NCBI GenBank assembly: GCA_905200315.1 | Contig: CAJKKA010000034.1 | Coordinates: 1 to 14,253, forward strand | Source: an uncultured Clostridium sp. | GTDB lineage: Bacteria > Bacillota_A > Clostridia > TANB77 > CAG-508 | Direction of reading: 5' to 3' | DNA length: 14,253 bases | In this document: one piece after another, positions 7,477 through 14,253 of the stretch | How positions within the stretch are numbered: position 1 is the first letter of the stretch | Layout of the letters: each line of letters starts with the position of its first letter | The notes under the pieces: model-generated | Told to the model about the DNA's origin: nothing | The model's database searches: none | Seen by the model: only the letters and a program-made list of their open reading frames with translations | Program-made: the position numbers and the translations under genes

Positions 7477-8613
7477 TTATCCCCTTATTAAGCTATAAGA
7501 TTGAAAATATAAATCTACAAATTCCTCATTTTCGATAGCTATTTTGTATATATCTTCATAACTATTTTTAATATCCTTCATAATTCCAATCATTAAATCA
7601 ACTGGATATAGTTTTAAAAACTCTACTAATCTAGCTATATAATTAAATCCTAGTGAATTTAATTTATCATTTTGTATGTCAGATTCTAAACATCTTAATA
7701 TATTCATCGCACTGATATAAAGTCTAGTGTGATTTTCATTTTTTGTTTGCTCTATAACTTTTTCGCTTAAGTCTTCACCACTAAACACATCATTGTAGCT
7801 TATTATAGGTTTTGCATCAGAATTTATAAAACTCACAAATTCTTGTGCTATAACACTTCCAACATTTCCTTTAACAACATTTAAAAATACTGATTTAGGT
7901 ATAGAATCTTGTTTTTCTTTATAAACTGTATAACTTTTAGAAATTCTCTCGAAACTTCTTGGTGTTGCATTTATATCTCCATCGTTTACTTTGTGTAAAT
8001 ATTCTGGGAAAGTAGAGATAAACTCAACTACTTTTTGCTCTATTCCATTATTCATCGCCCATTTTATCCATTCATTGTGATCTGATTCCATGTTAAGCCA
8101 CACAAATCTGTTTTCTTGTGCTGGGTCCATGTCGACAACTTGATAATCAAGCTCTGCCCCATATTCATTAGATGGGTTCATCGCAGCTAATATTTTTACA
8201 TCTTTGTTTAACTTGTATCCGTTGATTTCTCTATTTAATATAAGGTTCATAAGTTCTTGCTGAACAGCATGTTCACAACGGTTTAACTCATCTATAAATA
8301 AAAGTACATTGTTTCCTTTTTCAATTTCCATATCTATTTCTCTAAGCTTTGTGTGAACTGCATAAACAGTCGTCTTCTTTTCTATTTTATGCCCTGCAGT
8401 ATCCATAGCTATATAAGATTCAACTGTTGGAAGTCCTCCGATTTCTCCTTCTTTTAACAGGTTTCCATCTATTACAACTAACTTCCATCCATTGTCTCTT
8501 GCAACTTTATTTGCCAAAGCCGTCTTACCGATTCCACTTTCACCTACTACTAATGGTACTTCTCCAGTAGCTAATATTAACTCAATACTTCTAAATGTAT
8601 CTAAAAAATTCAT
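7477..8613 (-). CDS. MoxR-type AAA+ ATPase
   Basis: This AAA+ ATPase of 378 residues probably acts as a hexameric chaperone-like motor. Its motifs are complete: Walker A GESGIGKT (24-31), Walker B LLFIDEL with D108 and E109, sensor 1 in AAMNPS (143-148, N146), a likely arginine finger R169 in AQENRFVWL, and sensor 2 in TPRSFER (217-223, R219). The AAMNP stretch after Walker B and the short C-terminal helical region fit the MoxR/RavA/NorQ clade. The ribosome binding site TAGGAGAAA lies just before the ATG at 8613. The VWA/metallopeptidase gene follows within 3 bp, as in other MoxR-VWA pairs, so the ATPase probably delivers ATP-driven remodelling to targets chosen by that partner. The repeat-protein gene lies 94 bp upstream with no terminator visible between, so read-through is likely. 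The physiological role is not known. Confidence 0.92.
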   Translation of the reverse strand: MNFLDTFRSIELILATGEVPLVVGESGIGKTALANKVARDNGWKLVVIDGNLLKEGEIGGLPTVESYIAMDTAGHKIEKKTTVYAVHTKLREIDMEIEKGNNVLLFIDELNRCEHAVQQELMNLILNREINGYKLNKDVKILAAMNPSNEYGAELDYQVVDMDPAQENRFVWLNMESDHNEWIKWAMNNGIEQKVVEFISTFPEYLHKVNDGDINATPRSFERISKSYTVYKEKQDSIPKSVFLNVVKGNVGSVIAQEFVSFINSDAKPIISYNDVFSGEDLSEKVIEQTKNENHTRLYISAMNILRCLESDIQNDKLNSLGFNYIARLVEFLKLYPVDLMIGIMKDIKNSYEDIYKIAIENEEFVDLYFQSYSLIRG

Positions 8614-8707
8614 GATATTTCTCCTAAACTATTTTATTTATAATCTATTTCAAACTTTAATCTATTTATCTTATTTTTCTATCTTTATAATCTGTATTTA
8701 ACGCAAT

Positions 8708-9511
8708 TTACATCATCTTTAACTTTTCATCAACCGCTATTTGTTTTGCTTTTTTACTTCCATATTTATATATAAACATAATTTTATCTAAATTTATTTC
8801 GTTGCTATTTCTGTCTATTATGCTGCAATTTAAAAAATCTCTTATATATTTTTCATCAATATCTTCTTTAGATATAGCTTCTTTTATTGCATTTTTTATA
8901 TTATCAACACTAATTTTTTTATAAATATATTTCACAACTAATATATTTTGTTTTAAAAATTCCATAAGCTTTTCATCATTTATATCATCTATAAAGTTTA
9001 TAGCTCGTTCATCCTTTTTTATTGCTTGAATTTCAACATTTACAGTTGGATTTTTTATATATCTAAGTGCATCATAATTTATATTAATAGCTTCCACCTG
9101 AATTTTTTCTGATGGATTTTCGATATATTTTATTGCATCATAATTTTTTTTAACAGCCATTAACTGTAACTCTTCACTTGGATTTTTTACATATTGTATC
9201 GCCCAACCAGAATTTTCAATCGCTTTTTTTATTACCTTATCTGTTGGATCTTTTATATAATCTAAAGCACTCCAACTATTTTTTACCACTTCACACATTA
9301 TATCTTCACTCGGATTTTCTATGTATTCAATTGCTTTTGCATTTTTTCTAACTGCTATCTCTTGCATTTCTTTTGTTGGATTTTCTATATATCTAATCAT
9401 TAACCCATTTTTTTTAATGGCTAATAGTTTCATCTCATCTGTTGGATTTTCTATATTTTCTATAAGAGCCGGATTTATATTTATCATCTTAATAAATCTT
9501 GAATTGTCCAT
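8708..9511 (-). CDS. 22-residue repeat protein (DUF4116-like)
   Basis: The protein is 267 residues from the ATG at 9511, chosen because GGAGG lies 6 nt upstream. An ATG at 9556 has no ribosome binding site, and one at 9517 touches the GGAGG. Seven repeats of exactly 22 residues fill positions 21-174. Each begins with (E/K)(N/D)P(T/S), at residues 21, 43, 65, 87, 109, 131 and 153, followed by an amphipathic helix such as EEMQEIAVRKN and an aliphatic/aromatic pair before the next Pro. This resembles DUF4116 repeats and predicts a helical solenoid, a common binding scaffold. The C-terminal part (175-267) is Lys/Glu-rich and not clearly repeated. There is no signal or membrane segment. The AAA+/VWA pair lies downstream on the same strand with no terminator between, so it may be the first gene of that operon and supply a partner or substrate for it. 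The function is unknown. Confidence 0.8.
   Translation of the reverse strand: MDNSRFIKMININPALIENIENPTDEMKLLAIKKNGLMIRYIENPTKEMQEIAVRKNAKAIEYIENPSEDIMCEVVKNSWSALDYIKDPTDKVIKKAIENSGWAIQYVKNPSEELQLMAVKKNYDAIKYIENPSEKIQVEAININYDALRYIKNPTVNVEIQAIKKDERAINFIDDINDEKLMEFLKQNILVVKYIYKKISVDNIKNAIKEAISKEDIDEKYIRDFLNCSIIDRNSNEINLDKIMFIYKYGSKKAKQIAVDEKLKMM
8990..9451 (-). repeat. Seven in-frame 66-bp repeat units within the DUF4116-like gene
   Basis: The coding repeats are seven consecutive units of exactly 66 bp with no insertion or deletion. The most visible conserved DNA is the GGATTTTCTATAT-type stretch (plus strand) encoding the YIENP turn. Units have diverged at the DNA level while the protein pattern is kept, which suggests old, selected repeats rather than a recent expansion. 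Confidence 0.75.
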
Positions 9512-9606
9512 AATCATCCTCCGTATTTCTATATTAAAATATCTTAATTGTATCAAATTTTATCTATTTCAAATATATAATATACATATTTTTCCTGATA
9601 CCATCT

Positions 9607-9633
9607 ATCTTTTTATATACATCTTTTATATAC
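9607..9633. repeat. Adjacent near-identical 14/13-bp direct repeats upstream of the repeat-protein gene
   Basis: ATCTTTTTATATAC (9607-9620) is followed immediately by ATCTTTTATATAC (9621-9633), differing by one T. They lie 96-122 bp upstream of the ATG at 9511. They could be a tandem regulator site or simple slippage in AT-rich DNA. Confidence 0.4.
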
Positions 9634-9687
9634 CCACATCATAAAATATAAATCTATTTAATAAAGTCCAAAATTTTGCACAAAAAA

Positions 9688-9715
9688 ATATTACTGGAAT
9701 TTTATCCAGTAATAT
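9688..9715 (-). terminator. Intrinsic terminator after the bL25/Ctc gene
   Basis: A perfect 11-bp stem, ATATTACTGGA pairing with TCCAGTAATAT, closes a 6-nt loop. On the minus strand it is followed by a T run of about seven. It lies 70 bp past the bL25 stop codon, so the repeat-protein operon downstream should start from its own promoter. Confidence 0.88.
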
Positions 9716-9785
9716 CTTTGTTAGAATATTTATTTTAAAATATATTTATTCGGTATATACCAAATTGTACAAACTGTCATTTTTA

Positions 9786-10364
9786 TTATTCAGTTGCTTC
9801 TTCATCTTCGTCTTCATCAATTGCTACTTCAGATTTTAATGAACCTATTCTAGCAACTACAGTTTCTGGATCTAAGTCCATTTTTAATGTTTCAGGAATT
9901 ACTAAATCTTTTGCAAGGATTTGGGCACCATGTTCTAAACCTTCAACATTTACTTCTATATGTTCAGGCATTTCGCTAGGATTACCTTGTAATTGAACTT
10001 CTGTTACAATATCGTCTAATAATAATCTTCTAGCGTCTAATGATTCTGTACCAGCAAATCTTACTGGCACTTTTAATTTAACACTGTCGCCTTTTTTAAC
10101 GTATTGGAAATCTAAATGTACTATGTTTCCAAATGCGTCCCTTTGCACTTCTTTTAATACACAATTTTCAACTTTGTCATTTAATTTTAATGATAAAACT
10201 GAGCTGTCTGATGCCAATAAATCTATTAACTCTCTTTTAGTTATTTGACAAGGAATTGGTTTTTCCAATGATTGACCATACATTATAGCAGGTACTTCGC
10301 CTTTCATTCTTACTTTTTTACCTTTTTCAGTTCTTTCAGTAATGTTAAATACTGCGTTTTGCAT
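9786..10364 (-). CDS. rplY: 50S ribosomal protein bL25 (general stress protein Ctc)
   Basis: This ribosomal protein binds 5S rRNA in the large subunit. It is the long (Ctc/TL5) form at 192 residues, with an N-terminal L25 domain (about 1-92) and a C-terminal beta domain (about 98-178), then an acidic tail (DEDEDEEATE). The N-terminus (ITERTEKGKKVRMKGEVPA followed by IMYG) and the stretch VLKEVQRDAFGNIVHLDF are characteristic of the family. The C-terminal domain contains PVRFAGTES and PEHIEVNVEGLEHG. The ribosome binding site GAAGGGA lies 5 nt before the ATG. Transcription probably starts from an extended -10 (TGCTATAAT) about 50 bp upstream, and a terminator follows at 9688-9715, so it is a single-gene unit. 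In Bacillus subtilis ctc is a sigma-B stress gene next to spoVC (pth); that neighbour is absent here and no sigma-B promoter is recognised. Confidence 0.95.
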   Translation of the reverse strand: MQNAVFNITERTEKGKKVRMKGEVPAIMYGQSLEKPIPCQITKRELIDLLASDSSVLSLKLNDKVENCVLKEVQRDAFGNIVHLDFQYVKKGDSVKLKVPVRFAGTESLDARRLLLDDIVTEVQLQGNPSEMPEHIEVNVEGLEHGAQILAKDLVIPETLKMDLDPETVVARIGSLKSEVAIDEDEDEEATE

Positions 10365-10409
10365 ATTAATCCCTTCTTTTCTCTATGATTATGTATTTTG
10401 TATAAATAT

Positions 10410-10418
10410 ATTATAGCA
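10410..10418 (-). promoter_or_regulatory. Extended -10 promoter of the bL25 gene
   Basis: The minus strand reads TGCTATAAT, an extended -10 with a perfect TATAAT, 46 bp upstream of the ATG. The -35 position is not TTGACA-like, which extended -10 promoters tolerate. The 13-nt string AGTGCTATAATAT recurs at the helicase promoter. Confidence 0.65.
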
Positions 10419-10421
10419 CTA

Positions 10422-10435
10422 TATTATGCATAATA
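10422..10435. promoter_or_regulatory. 14-bp perfect palindrome in the bL25 promoter spacer/-35 region
   Basis: TATTATGCATAATA is perfectly self-complementary and lies 4-17 bp upstream of the extended -10, where a regulator would compete with RNA polymerase. No known operator is recognised, and AT-rich palindromes of this length can arise by chance. Confidence 0.3.
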
Positions 10436-10566
10436 ATATTTTTTTTAGATTTCTAACGGATTTATTTATGCAATTTTACGAAAATTCAATAAAATTATTC
10501 ATTTTTTATGAATATCACATTGCAAAAAGTACAAAATCTTACATTTTACTTAAGATTAACATACAT

Positions 10567-10590
10567 AATTGTAAGTTAAATTGTAAATTA
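10567..10590. repeat. Tandem 12-bp repeats overlapping the HD gene -35
   Basis: AATTGTAAGTTA (10567-10578) is followed immediately by AATTGTAAATTA (10579-10590), with 11 of 12 bases identical. The second copy contains the -35 hexamer TTGTAA, so a regulator binding the pair could control the promoter. Confidence 0.4.
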
Positions 10591-10609
10591 TTAGATTTTT
10601 GCCTATAAT
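10581..10609 (+). promoter_or_regulatory. Sigma-A-type promoter of the HD-domain gene
   Basis: TTGTAA (10581-10586) and a perfect TATAAT (10604-10609) are separated by the ideal 17 bp. The expected transcript start near 10616 leaves a leader of about 50 nt. Confidence 0.75.
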
Positions 10610-10667
10610 AAGAGTATACACAGTACATAATATATAGTGGAGTTTTATATAAAGAGAGATGATTAAA

Positions 10668-11174
10668 ATGAAAAGAATTCCAGAATTTCTTGAAGATTTT
10701 TCAGAGGTAATGAACGAGTTACACACTAAATCTCGTTTTTCAATGACTAAGAAATTTATTCAACATGGTGATGTAAGTGTGTATCAACACTGTATATTCG
10801 TAGCTTATATGAGTTGTCGAATTGCAAATAAATTTAATTTGAATGTAGATAAAAGATCTCTTATAAGAGGGGCTTTACTTCATGATTATTTTTTATATGA
10901 TTGGCATGATAAAAATAAACCAGCCAAATTCCATGGATTTACACATCCAAAAATTGCTTTTGAAAATGCCTGTCAAGATTTAGAACTTAATAAAAAAGAA
11001 AGAGACATTATTTTGCACCATATGTTTCCTCTAAATCCAATCCCTCCAACATCAAAAGAGGCTTGGATTATATGTCTAGCCGACAAGATTTGTGCTACAA
11101 AAGAAACATTTTGGTCACAACCTAATAAACATTTAGACCTTATTTGTGGTCACTTAGACCTTTTATTTATTTAA
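10668..11174 (+). CDS. HD-domain metal-dependent phosphohydrolase family protein
   Basis: HD-superfamily proteins are metal-dependent phosphohydrolases, often acting on nucleotides; the substrate of this one is unknown. I prefer the ATG at 10668 (168 residues) because GAGAG lies 9 nt upstream, whereas the ATG at 10659 touches that purine run. The HD ligands are visible in order: H41 in VYQHC, H72-D73 in GALLHDYFLYDWHD (68-81), H117-H118 in IILHHMFPL, and D139 in LADK. The middle motif LYDWHD plus HGFTHPKIA (89-97) matches a family of roughly 160-170-residue HD proteins common in Firmicutes, so it is full length. It is soluble, with no signal peptide. It has its own strong promoter and terminator and is the only plus-strand gene here. 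It is not obviously tied to its neighbours. Confidence 0.88.
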   Translation: MKRIPEFLEDFSEVMNELHTKSRFSMTKKFIQHGDVSVYQHCIFVAYMSCRIANKFNLNVDKRSLIRGALLHDYFLYDWHDKNKPAKFHGFTHPKIAFENACQDLELNKKERDIILHHMFPLNPIPPTSKEAWIICLADKICATKETFWSQPNKHLDLICGHLDLLFI

Positions 11175-11176
11175 AA

Positions 11177-11213
11177 AAATCCTCCCTCGTGGCTTGCCCG
11201 CTAGGGAGGATTT
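11177..11213. terminator. Bidirectional terminator between the convergent HD and helicase genes
   Basis: A perfect 11-bp GC-rich stem (AAATCCTCCCT pairing with AGGGAGGATTT) closes a 15-nt loop. It starts 2 bp past the HD stop codon. The minus-strand reading ends in a longer T run, and the plus-strand run is short (TTTCC), so it may work better for the helicase transcript, whose stop is about 115 bp upstream. Confidence 0.82.
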
Positions 11214-11257
11214 CCTATTTATTTTATATTAATAATTATTTAATTTGTAATTATCTT

Positions 11258-11276
11258 ATTATCATTAAATGATAAT
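11258..11276. promoter_or_regulatory. 19-bp palindrome between the convergent genes
   Basis: ATTATCATT and AATGATAAT form perfect 9-bp arms around a single A. The half-sites contain GATAAT, the Fur-box hexamer, but in diverging orientation, unlike the Fur 7-1-7 arrangement. The position between two 3' ends argues against an operator. It could be a weak second hairpin, but no T run follows closely. Confidence 0.3.
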
Positions 11277-11326
11277 TTTGTTTCACTTTATAGTATATTT
11301 ATTTTTTCATTTTTTGTGAAAGTTTT

Positions 11327-14137
11327 TTATACTTTTTCAATAAACTCTCTGTATATTTTGCTTGGAACATCATTATGTAGTTTAATTTTCATAGTTATTG
11401 GTTTTTCCCCCTCATATTCTACAGTATCACCTTTTCCTATATAAATATATGGTTGTACTTTTTTATCTATTTCTTTATACTTTCTAACAAACAAATGAAG
11501 GCTTATCTTTCTATCTTTATTATTTATTAAGTTCTTTCCTCTGTCACTACTTTGTGTTGTTGAGTTTGGACTTTGCCATTGGAAGTATGTTCTATCTAAG
11601 AATTTATCTTTATAATTAATTCTTTCTTCTATACCTTCTTCTTTGTGAAGGTCTATAAATAGAAAATAATCATTTTTATTTGTTAAAAGACCACTACCCC
11701 TAAATGCTGAATGTATCTTTCTATAATTTGATAATAAAGCAATATCCACCATCTTATATTGTTCATATAGTTTTAAGAATGGCATTCCATAATACTCTTC
11801 TTTAAATTCATTTTTATATCTCAGTATTCCATAATTCATAGCATCTTCTATATATTTTAGATACTCTTTATTATTTATAACCTCTTCAAATTCATTGCTT
11901 CTAAACAATATTCCATCTTTATATTCAACCATTTTTATTCTTTGTTTAATCATAGATGAATCCCAGTATTGATGATTCAAACATTCAAAAGCATGTTTTA
12001 CACTATCTTCATCTATTTTTTCTATGTACTTTAAGATTTCACTATTTGCCTTTTCTATAGAAATTGATTTATTGTTTAATAAGTATTTTAAAATGGCAAA
12101 CTCGTTAATTCTCTTTAATGGTAAATTTCCATTTAACTCTTTTAATATCTTTTCAAATGAATTATTTAATAATAAAGCTTTCAATTCATCGTCTTTTTCA
12201 GTCTTTGCAACAAAGTTTAAATAAGTCTTTTCCTTATCAATAAACTTTATAGGATCTGGTGCACCGTCGTATTTTATATAATCCAATAACATATATGGAA
12301 TTTTTCCTCCACATAAACTTTTAAATTGATTATATTCATCTCTCAAATATTTAAGTTCTCTGAAATTCTCTCTTTCTATTTGTGATAATATTCTTTCCTT
12401 TGAAATTTCATCAATCTGAATATTTGTACATCCAGGTACATCTATAAAATCAGTCGCCACAGCTACTTTTAAACTATCTTTATCATAATATCTTGCACCA
12501 CTTAATGCGATTGGAATTAAGAAAGTTTTATTGTGATTTCCAATAAAATCAAGTACTGTTAAAAATTCTTTATTTTCACTTTTACGAAGTCCTCTACCTA
12601 ATTGTTGAATAAAAATTATAGGTGAATTTGTAGGTCTAAGCATCAAAACCGTATTTATTTTCGGTATATCAACACCTTCATTAAAAATATCTACTGTAAA
12701 TATAACCTGCAAATCATCTTTATCACTTTCTAATTTTTTTATGTATTCTTGTCTTTTCTCAACCGAATCATTGCCACTAAGTGCAACACTCTTTATTTTT
12801 CTTTTATTAAACTCATCTGCCATATACTTAGCATGTTCTATATTTGCACAAAATCCTAATACTTTTCTAAACTTACCATCATGTCCATAAAAGTTCATTT
12901 TATCAATTATAAAATCAACCCTTCTATTGACCATAAGTCGATTTGCTACTTCTGATATATCATCTAAATTTACATTTTCTAAATCCACACCTTGGATATC
13001 AGTTATTCCAAAATAATGAAATGGTATAACTAAATCATCTTCTAATGCTTCATATAATCTAACTTCAAGTGCTACGTTATTGTCAAACAAATCGAATACA
13101 CTCAAGCTATCTCCCCTTTCAGGTGTTGCAGTCATCCCAAGTGTAAATTGTGGTGTGAAATAATTCATTATATTTAAATATGAATTACTTGCAGCGTGGT
13201 GAGCTTCATCAATTATAATATAATCGAAATAATCTCTATCAAATTCTTCATAATATCTATTCATAGTTTGAATTGTTGCAAACAAATAATCTGAATCATA
13301 TTCTTTTTTATTTCCTGTAAATAAACCTGTTTTTATATTTCTTCCTTTTAAAACCTTATCGAATGTCTCTTTTGCCTTTTTCAAAATTTCCTCTCTATGA
13401 ACAACAAATAACATTCTTTTAGGATTAAATTGTCTTACATCAAAGGCAGACATATAAGTCTTTCCTGTTCCCGTAGCTGCAATTACCAATGCCTTGTTTT
13501 CACCATGTTCTCTTAATCTATTTAAGTTTTCCATAGCTCTTACTTGCATTTTATTCGGCTGTACAGTTTGAAAACTTTCAAATACTAGCTGTCTTTTAAC
13601 TTCCATCTTTTTTATTTCATTTAAAAACAACATATATTTTTGCAATACTTCATCACTTAATTCAGAACTCATATTCCATAAATTATTGTATTCTTTTAAT
13701 ACATCTTTTATAAACGGTGCATCATCTTTTGAAATTATTCGAACATTCCATTCTATATTACTTTTTAATGCACTTTGAGTTATATTTGATGAACCTATTA
13801 TTATCTTGTAGTTATCCTTATTTTCAAATATATATGCCTTTGTGTGGAATCCAATTTCCTTATTAGCTATAAATACTTTTAAATCTATATTTTCAAATTC
13901 TTGTAATTTTTCTAATGCTTTTGGTTCAGTGAAATTCAAATAAGTAGTTGTTATTATCTTTCCTTTTATGTCCCTTGATTCTAATTCTTTCAATGTGTCT
14001 AGTAATAGTTGCAACCCACTAAAACTTATAAATGCCACACTAAAATAAAATCGTTCACATTCTTTTAAGTTCTTTTTCAATTCATTTAGTAAATTACTTT
14101 GTTTTGAATTTATTATTAATTTATTATTTTCCTCCAT
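11327..14137 (-). CDS. PLD-domain/superfamily 2 helicase with DUF3427-type C-terminus
   Basis: This 936-residue protein joins a phospholipase-D-like domain to a DEAD/DEAH helicase, a combination expected to translocate on or process nucleic acid. The N-terminal PLD-like domain (about 10-160) has one HxK motif (H98, K100) followed by GSSNIT (115-120); the usual Asp is not evident, so nuclease activity is uncertain or needs a dimer. Helicase motifs follow: Q-like region QPNKMQ (193-198), Walker A AATGTGKT (220-227), DEAH (310-313), TAT (336-338), motif V FNEGVDIP (485-492) and motif VI QQLGRGLR (511-518). The remainder (about 590-936) fits DUF3427, including FRGSGLL and a Trp/Gln-rich FQWQSPN segment. 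The ribosome binding site GAGGGG lies 3 nt before the ATG. It stands alone between its promoter and the shared terminator. No partner gene of a named defence system (DISARM, Hachiman, Zorya, BREX) is present in the window. The role is unknown; DNA repair or defence is possible. Confidence 0.92.
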   Translation of the reverse strand: MEENNKLIINSKQSNLLNELKKNLKECERFYFSVAFISFSGLQLLLDTLKELESRDIKGKIITTTYLNFTEPKALEKLQEFENIDLKVFIANKEIGFHTKAYIFENKDNYKIIIGSSNITQSALKSNIEWNVRIISKDDAPFIKDVLKEYNNLWNMSSELSDEVLQKYMLFLNEIKKMEVKRQLVFESFQTVQPNKMQVRAMENLNRLREHGENKALVIAATGTGKTYMSAFDVRQFNPKRMLFVVHREEILKKAKETFDKVLKGRNIKTGLFTGNKKEYDSDYLFATIQTMNRYYEEFDRDYFDYIIIDEAHHAASNSYLNIMNYFTPQFTLGMTATPERGDSLSVFDLFDNNVALEVRLYEALEDDLVIPFHYFGITDIQGVDLENVNLDDISEVANRLMVNRRVDFIIDKMNFYGHDGKFRKVLGFCANIEHAKYMADEFNKRKIKSVALSGNDSVEKRQEYIKKLESDKDDLQVIFTVDIFNEGVDIPKINTVLMLRPTNSPIIFIQQLGRGLRKSENKEFLTVLDFIGNHNKTFLIPIALSGARYYDKDSLKVAVATDFIDVPGCTNIQIDEISKERILSQIERENFRELKYLRDEYNQFKSLCGGKIPYMLLDYIKYDGAPDPIKFIDKEKTYLNFVAKTEKDDELKALLLNNSFEKILKELNGNLPLKRINEFAILKYLLNNKSISIEKANSEILKYIEKIDEDSVKHAFECLNHQYWDSSMIKQRIKMVEYKDGILFRSNEFEEVINNKEYLKYIEDAMNYGILRYKNEFKEEYYGMPFLKLYEQYKMVDIALLSNYRKIHSAFRGSGLLTNKNDYFLFIDLHKEEGIEERINYKDKFLDRTYFQWQSPNSTTQSSDRGKNLINNKDRKISLHLFVRKYKEIDKKVQPYIYIGKGDTVEYEGEKPITMKIKLHNDVPSKIYREFIEKV

Positions 14138-14180
14138 AAGCCCCTCTTTTTTTATTTCTCGTATTTTATATTTTAAAAAT

Positions 14181-14189
14181 ATTATAGCA
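14181..14189 (-). promoter_or_regulatory. Extended -10 promoter of the helicase gene
   Basis: The minus strand reads TGCTATAAT, 44 bp upstream of the helicase ATG, with no good -35. It shares AGTGCTATAATAT with the bL25 promoter. The leader between it and the ATG is AT-rich with a short ATATTTT/AAAATAT inverted repeat (14168-14182). Confidence 0.6.
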
Positions 14190-14253
14190 CTTTGATATAG
14201 TACATTAACAGATCATAATCTTTATAAAGTCCTCTATTTTTCACATTTCTAAT

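Larger units (their letters stand above)
10365..10667. other. Divergent control region between the bL25 and HD genes
   Basis: This 303-bp AT-rich stretch has no convincing gene. It holds the minus-strand bL25 promoter and a palindrome near 10410-10435, an inverted repeat AATCTTA/TAAGATT (10535-10541 and 10551-10557, 9-bp gap), tandem 12-bp repeats (10567-10590) and the plus-strand HD promoter (10581-10609). A 60-codon open frame at 10426-10608 lacks a ribosome binding site and overlaps these elements. I see no riboswitch or tRNA-like fold. Confidence 0.6.

Noticed and set aside
8641..8700. TAATCTATTT recurring with about 17-bp spacing upstream of the AAA+ gene, as an internal promoter or iteron
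   Set aside because: The copies are short and degenerate in very AT-rich DNA, with no good -35/-10 pair. Chance is the simpler explanation.
6007..9511. Assigning the trio to a named defence system
   Set aside because: TerY-P, DISARM, Hachiman, Zorya and BREX all need hallmark genes that are absent here. Only the MoxR-VWA relationship is supported.
9321..9644. 107-codon plus-strand open frame over the start of the repeat-protein gene
   Set aside because: It is a mirror of the 66-bp repeats; there is no ribosome binding site and no family resemblance.
10426..10608. 60-codon plus-strand open frame in the bL25/HD intergenic region
   Set aside because: It has no ribosome binding site, low-complexity Phe/Ile/Asn/Lys content typical of AT-rich noncoding DNA, and it overlaps the bL25 promoter palindrome and the HD promoter.
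11258..11276. Fur box between the convergent genes
   Set aside because: GATAAT half-sites are present but diverge instead of following the 7-1-7 Fur/PerR layout, and no promoter lies nearby. It is kept only as an unexplained palindrome.

Overview
The window is AT-rich DNA of the kind seen in low-GC Firmicutes. G-rich ribosome binding sites, short intergenic hairpin terminators followed by T runs, and AT-heavy codon use suggest a Clostridia member, most plausibly a Peptostreptococcaceae relative such as Clostridioides, Paraclostridium or Paeniclostridium. That placement is inference from style, not from a marker gene. Every gene except one (an HD-domain gene) is on the minus strand. I see no tRNA, rRNA, CRISPR array, transposase or phage gene.

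Right to left, following minus-strand transcription, the window holds these units. (1) 14137-11327 is a large superfamily 2 helicase with an N-terminal phospholipase-D-like domain and a C-terminal DUF3427-type region. It is convergent with (2) 10668-11174 (+), a small HD-domain phosphohydrolase, and a strong hairpin lies between their 3' ends. (3) 10364-9786 encodes ribosomal protein bL25/Ctc, divergent from the HD gene across a 303-bp control region and closed by its own terminator. (4) 9511-6007 is a three-gene run: a protein of exact 22-residue repeats (DUF4116-like), a MoxR-type AAA+ ATPase, and a protein joining a zinc-metallopeptidase-like HExxH region to a von Willebrand factor A domain. 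It ends at a 15-bp hairpin. (5) 5918-4947 is an orphan, divergent DprA/Smf (SLOG-superfamily) protein. (6) 4723-4526 is a 65-residue Cys/His-rich protein with a structured leader and its own terminator. (7) 4287-1513 is a P2-type cation-transporting ATPase of the CtpF/Pma1-like subgroup, with a palindrome placed over its expected transcription start. (8) 1322 to the left edge is a nearly complete MATE-family efflux transporter.

The clearest functional unit is the AAA+/VWA pair. The genes are 3 bp apart, the second ribosome binding site lies inside the end of the first gene, and the families are known ATPase/adaptor partners. The repeat protein just upstream may be a substrate-recognition partner or may be unrelated. 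This trio and the neighbouring orphan DprA-like gene are the best candidates for an uncharacterised system. The small Cys/His protein beside a cation pump hints at metal handling, but a strong terminator separates the two. Everything else looks like ordinary chromosomal content.
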